Shown here: positions 59,587 through 64,000 of the stretch, in pieces
Numbering within the stretch: position 1 is the stretch's first letter
Layout of the letters: each line of letters opens with the position of its first letter
Source of the DNA: Humulus lupulus
Taxonomy: Eukaryota > Streptophyta > Magnoliopsida > Rosales > Cannabaceae
Length of the DNA: 64,000 nt
Reading direction: 5' to 3'
Assembly: GCF_963169125.1 (NCBI RefSeq)
Contig: NC_084793.1
Span: 39,272,578-39,336,577, forward strand
Made by a program: the position numbers and the translations under genes
The notes under the pieces: generated by a model
Told to the model about the DNA's origin: nothing
The model's input: the letters and a program-made list of their open reading frames with translations, nothing else
The model's database searches: none

Positions 59587-60746
59587 TGTAAAATATTTTA
59601 TTGGCATATTTGATAAAATTGACAAAATTAATTATGGAATGTATTTTCGAAATATATTGAGTGGTAGGTGGTATTTTCAAAATGGGTAGTTTCCTGTTTT
59701 GTAATATTTTGTGGTGAATTTCGAAAATGGGTAGTTTCCTGTTTTGTTGAAATGTGTCTTTCTATAATCAGATTATTATCTATATGTTAATAAAATAAAT
59801 ATATAATTTCCTATAAAAGAATATATTTTCTTGAATTGGAAATTATTGGTATTTATTTTTATTTGTTGATCTGATTTGGTTGCCCAGAAATCGTGTACAA
59901 CTTGCAGTGATAATTTATATATTGTTTCATTATTTATTTAAGGAAACTGGGTTTAAAAACTGTCCAGGTTCAATGAATCTGTTTGAACGAATTTCCAGTC
60001 TGTTTGAACAGATTCTGACTTTCCTGTTTTGGAAGATTTTCCATTTATTGGTTGATTGGTTTCTGATTTGTTTTCCACGACCTAAAGGGATTCTAAAAAG
60101 TATATGATCATCCTTAGGTCGTTGGTTTTTGATCATCTCTCTTGGTGTATTATTTTCCAAATATTTTTCACGTTTTAGAGAGACTTTTTATTATGTGAAG
60201 AACTTGAGTCCAGAAAGTTCTTAGTGGTTTATTACAGTGTACTTCTGTATTGTTTTCTTTGTGTTAATTATGCAGGTTGAACACACTTGGACATTGGTCA
60301 TCAAGCTTCGGGAGAAGTCTTGTTCTTGAGTCACTTTTCGGGAGGAAAAGTGCAAGTGTTATGATTTGAAGGGAGTTCAAGATCTTAGCACTTCAAAAAT
60401 TTGATTAGGAGTTTAGATTACAACAGTTGCGACAAATTCAAGAGGGATTCTTTATTTGTATAAGTCAATTTGGTTTTGTAATCGTTTAGATATTCTTCTA
60501 ATAAATTTCATTCTCTGGGCGTGGCCTCGTGGACTAGTAGCAATCTGCAAAGATTGTTGATACCACGTAAAAATTCGTGTGTTCTTTACTTTATGTTCGT
60601 TTTTATCTTCTGGTCACAAACTGTTTAAACATATCTGGTTTCTGTTCAAACAGTCTTTGTATCTGTTTAAACATTTCTGTAACAGTTCAACAATTAATTA
60701 TTTAATTTGAATAATTAAGTTGGTAATCATAAAAAATGGAATTTCA
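59587..60746 (+). repeat. 3' LTR of the Sirevirus
   Basis: It starts tgtaaaatat and ends ggaatttca, 1,160 bp, and is nearly identical to the 5' LTR apart from the single copy of the 55-bp unit and about 20 substitutions counted by eye. A candidate TATA is tataaaag at 59812-59819. Confidence 0.93.
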
Positions 60747-61704
60747 CTTTCGTTCAAGATTAAGTTTATGTCAATTCAATTAGAGCATGTCCAAACATCA
60801 CTTTTAAGATTTTTTATTCAAACTCATGAAAATTATGAAAAATGATGGTCAATCAATTCTCATACAATAAGCATAAATTGAAAAGATCTTAACAAAGGAA
60901 GAAAAATCAAACTTTGCATAAGGTCATAGTAGAGGTTCAAGTGATTCAATTAAAAACCATAATACAGAAATTAGTTCATAATCATAACTATAGAATCCAT
61001 AAACCAGAATTTAACATAAAATAGAGATTAAGAAGAAGAAAATAACTCTGGATCCAATCCAATCTTCCACAGCGTAGCCTCTGTGTTTTCCTTGCCTCAT
61101 TCCGTCTCTCCTTCTATTCTCACCCAAAAACGTTTTAAACTCAGCTCACCCTAATTTTCCCATCGAAAAAACACAAATTCCTTTTTTCTTAGCATGTGTA
61201 CGGACACAGGCACCACGTTCCATCCATCAAGCGTCTCGACTCTAATGTGATAAGCCCAAAACTGAGGAGTCTCTTACTTCGATAGCGTTGCGACTCAACA
61301 TTCAATAGATGCGGCTCAAAATGATCTAGCGTCGTGGTGCACCCTTGAAGCGTTGCAACTCAACAACCTGTGCAAATGCATCCTCTCTGACTTTGCCCGC
61401 ACTACGACCCAGCTTCGAGAGACGCGGCTCAAAATATCCATTTTTTAAATCTTGACATTTTAAGATCCTTTTCGATCCTGTACAGCTTCTCAAGCGTCCC
61501 GACATGACCAAACACCATTTAATGCATGAAATCAGCATTTTATCCCCAAATTAACGCCTCTTACACCACATCCACTCCAACCCATGAGTAATTGCTAAAA
61601 CTTGAAAACACACAAAACACAAGCACAATACTGGACAAAAACAATTTAAAAGATTAAAACACTACCTAAAACACTCTAAAATAATAAAAAAATAGACTTA
61701 ACAG

Positions 61705-62001
61705 TATGCAAACTTTCCAAAGATAATATTCTGACGCTAATTGGATATCAGGAGTTGGAGATAATCTCTCAAACACTAGTTGGGCGTTTACTCTTGGAGG
61801 AGGTGAAATCTCATGGGGCTCTAAGAAGCAAATTTGTATATCACACTCAACCATGGAGGCAGAATTTATAGCTTTAACAACAACCGACAAAGAGGTCGAG
61901 TGGCTTAGGGATCTCATGTTGGATATTCCTTTTACAGTGAATATGGTATCAAAAATTTCAATACATTGTGATAGCCAATCCGCAATTGCTAGAGCATATA
62001 A
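61705..62001 (+). pseudogene. Split copia element X, part 3 (RNase H)
   Basis: After the TATG repeat the copia frame resumes: NWISGVGDNLSNTSWAFTLG, ISHSTMEAEFIALTTTDKEV and IHCDSQSAIARAY, with the RNase H Glu and Asp visible. A small frameshift lies near 61728. It ends at 62001, where a new LTR starts after ARAYN; the homologous copia at 27555 continues into YNGKSRHI, so element X is broken here too. Confidence 0.85.
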
Positions 62002-63140
62002 TGTTAGGATTAGTGCTCTTTAAAGCATATGTATTGAACAGTGTTTTATGAAATAAATAATCTAAATGAATTTTAGCATATATTGATTGTTTATTATTAT
62101 TGATAGAATAATATTATATGGATATCACAAAATTTCCAAATTCGTTAATGTGACTACAATCTTGTATTGGTACGAGAGGATTACGATTGTAGGGAACAAA
62201 TTTAAATAGTTCGCAGTAAAACAAAGTTATATGTAATCTTTGGATTAAATACTGTAGGTATAGTTCACTAGTAATATGAATACATGTAATCTAGATCCGA
62301 ATTACTAATGTAGTAGGACATCTTAGTAGAGGTACTTTGTATAAAGTGGTTATACGTGAACAAGACTCAATATGTTAATATCATTTACTTTATAAGTATT
62401 AATTTAACATATCAATAAGATGATCATATAAAAATTTATCTTAATCCTGAAGTTATTATGAACTCATGTTTATGTCATATGGGTTATTTGATTCATTCGT
62501 TATGGTTTGTCAAAATGATCAAGCTGAAAACTTTTGTTTTGGGAACTCATTGATGTAAATGGCTGGGGACATAATATACAGATATGGAATCTATACCTTT
62601 CCGAGAGGAATTGAATAATGGTTATCTTAAGGGTTTTCTTTCGGAACTGAAAGGATATTGAGCTCAAATTCATAAATCAGTTTATAAATTTACCTTCACT
62701 AGTAAAGTTAATGGTACTTACGGAAATAATATAATTAAAGAGGTTAAACAATAATTAATTCCTACTTTAATTATGGATCATTAATAGATGATTGAATTGT
62801 ATGTAGTGATTAAATTGATGGACACTTTTATACTTAAAAGTACTCAATAAATAAATGTTTATAATCACAAGAATGGAGTCTCATATTTTTAGTGGAATAA
62901 TATTGAGATTAATATATTAAGGTTATTATATTAAAGAGTTTTAATTAATATTCTAAATTTATTGGAGCTTGAAATTATAGGTTCATAGGTCCCCGAGATA
63001 ACTCTATCAACACTATTCAAGGAAAAAGTTGAGGATTGAGTGTAGATAATTTATTCACAATAATTTACAATTCGTGTGTTTGGGGGAGAAGGGGTTTCAA
63101 ATCATAGAACTGAAATTCCATAAATTGAGTAATAAGGAAT
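62002..63140 (+). repeat. Copia LTR fragment (element Z)
   Basis: It begins tgttaggattagtgctcttt directly inside copia X, a typical LTR start. It then has about 1.1 kb of AT-rich noncoding sequence. No matching end could be fixed; it runs into minus-strand copia gag sequence near 63140-63167. No internal coding region of this element was seen. Confidence 0.5.
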
Positions 63141-63166
63141 TTATTTGTACCTTTTTCTTTCACTTT

Positions 63167-63469
63167 TTACTTCTTTTCCAAGGCTTCCCAAATCTCCTTG
63201 GCGGTCTGTGTGTTGGTGTAGAGATCATAGAACCTATTTGAAAGATCGTTGAGAATGTGACCCCTACATATAAACTCATATTCTTCGCGTTTCTTCCTTT
63301 CTTTGATGACTTCTTGAGTGTCATCTTCCTTAGTGGGTTCCATGGCCTTAACATATTTATCCATGACATAGAATACTTTGAGAGTGGTTAGCAAGAACCT
63401 AATCTTATCTTGCCAACGAACAAAGTTACTACCATCAAAACGATCCAACCTAACAAAGTGTTGAGTCAT
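63167..63469 (-). pseudogene. Ty1/copia gag, N-terminal fragment
   Basis: The minus-strand ATG at 63469 starts MTQHFVRLDRFDGSNFVRWQ, the usual copia gag start, followed by KIRFLLTTLKVFYVMDKY and AKEIWEALEKK, ending at 63167. It is 100 residues, only the first third of a copia gag. Downstream, in its own sense, it stops where LTR Z sequence begins. The rest of the element would have lain to the left. The frame is intact as far as it goes. Confidence 0.8.
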
Positions 63470-63538
63470 GATCTTAAAAGTCGAAAATGAGTTAGATTCT
63501 TCAATGACGTTGTGTCTCAGATAATAGAGAATTAGAAT

Positions 63539-64000
63539 GTTGGGGGAGAGTGAGATTACACCACCACAAAATCTAGAATCTACACAAAATAATGGTTGAC
63601 AGAGACCAAAGAAATATTGAGAAAGATGATGTAAATCCTAGTTGTAGAACAATCTTCTTCAACCTTGTTGAACCTTCAAAACTCTTGTTGAACCACCAGT
63701 TTGAGACTTTTCATTCTTCAATGCAAAAATACAAAACCAAGGCTTATACACGATTCTTGTCTGTCTTAATTCTCTATTTCCTAGCCACTATTAATGCTTG
63801 AGGCATTCTCTAAGAGGAAATGAGAATTATGATTGAACAAGCCTTAAACTCACAAAGTCAAGCACTTTCTTGATGAGTTTTTTGGAGAAACTAGAAATCC
63901 TTGAAAGCTAGAGAGAGAGAGAGGTGTTAGGGAGAGATTAGAGAGAGTAATCAAGTCTTCCAAAACTCTATGAGGGCCTTTTATAGTGTAGGCACCATCA
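63539..64000 (-). repeat. Probable 5' LTR part of the minus-strand copia gag element, running off the window
   Basis: On the minus strand sequence ends CTCCCCCAACA at 63539, 70 bp upstream of the gag ATG, which fits an LTR 3' end. The LTR start lies beyond the right edge. A (GA)n run is at 63910-63922. The primer-binding site is not convincing. Confidence 0.4.

Larger units (their letters stand above)
41761..60746 (+). mobile_element. Sirevirus (SIRE/Maximus-type Ty1/copia) retrotransposon, nearly complete, TSD CTTTC
   Basis: Both LTRs are present (41761-42975 and 59587-60746) and ctttc flanks the element at 41756-41760 and 60747-60751. Inside are the PBS, gag, pol, a downstream short reading frame and several polypurine tracts. 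By family knowledge, gag-pol plus a third 3' frame and multiple PPTs mark Sireviruses. A 9.9-kb CACTA element sits between pol and the 3' frame. By eye about 20 substitutions separate the LTRs over about 1,160 bp, so the insertion is young. Gag and pol carry a few inactivating changes. Confidence 0.93.
41302..61704 (+). mobile_element. Unclassified element Y (about 1.4 kb of its own sequence), interrupted by the Sirevirus
   Basis: Its two parts are 41302-41755 and 60752-61704. The left part starts ttgtaattttttaagc and has acgcaagtatacg; the right part ends gacttaacag. TATG repeats bound it, and copia X resumes on the far side. No coding motif is visible. The right part has recurring GC-richer motifs (gcgttgcgactc, gatgcggctc, gacgcggctc at 61280-61430). 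It may be a solo LTR or a noncoding retroelement; TG..CA ends fit only if shifted by one base. Confidence 0.55.

Overview
This window is nuclear DNA of a flowering plant, most probably a eudicot. It is AT-rich and built almost entirely of nested transposable elements: Ty3/gypsy Tekay and Tat lineages, Ty1/copia including a Sirevirus, a Mutator-like element and a CACTA element. I see no intact host gene, no rRNA or tRNA gene and no CRISPR array. All host-type exons are short fragments carried by a transposon.

Left part (1-14980). The 3' part of a Tekay/Del-type chromovirus polyprotein (3-2159, one frame, six stops) is followed by its 3' LTR (2196-4493). A decayed MULE transposase end lies on the minus strand (5241-5830). 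Next is a 5'-truncated Tat-lineage gypsy element (about 5814-14980) with gag, protease, RT, RNase H, a second RNase H, integrase and 3' LTR. Between its pol and 3' LTR, on the opposite strand, is a decayed but clearly spliced five-exon gene (14105-10865) with its own TATA-like site.

Middle part (14981-37461). After an AT-rich stretch come copia-type elements in inverted arrangement: LTR A (+, 17317-19190) with leader, LTR B (-, 20960-22512), a decayed copia polyprotein (-, 22558-26403) fused head to head with another copia pol fragment (+, 26420-27765) and its 3' LTR, then leader and LTR C (-, to 32479). C sits in a long minus-strand gypsy-like LTR (32480-37461) that holds a 13-copy minisatellite.

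Right part (37462-64000). A copia element is split by a solo Tekay LTR (38893-41103, TSD AGGGC) and by an unclassified element Y (41302-61704, TATG repeats). Y is split by a nearly full-length Sirevirus (41761-60746, TSD CTTTC, LTRs about 98% alike by eye). The Sirevirus is split by a roughly 9.9-kb non-autonomous CACTA element (48211-58124).

The CACTA element is the most exciting content. It carries intron-containing fragments of at least five recognisable host genes (mitochondrial carrier, PPR protein, COG3, glycyl-tRNA synthetase, PAP/OAS1-type nucleotidyltransferase) and two unidentified ones. All lie on the minus strand with recognisable splice sites, so it is a Pack-CACTA able in principle to make a chimeric transcript. 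A second cross-cutting pattern is that several unrelated retroelements here carry clusters of the same CCGCGG-centred GC-rich palindromes in otherwise AT-rich DNA.
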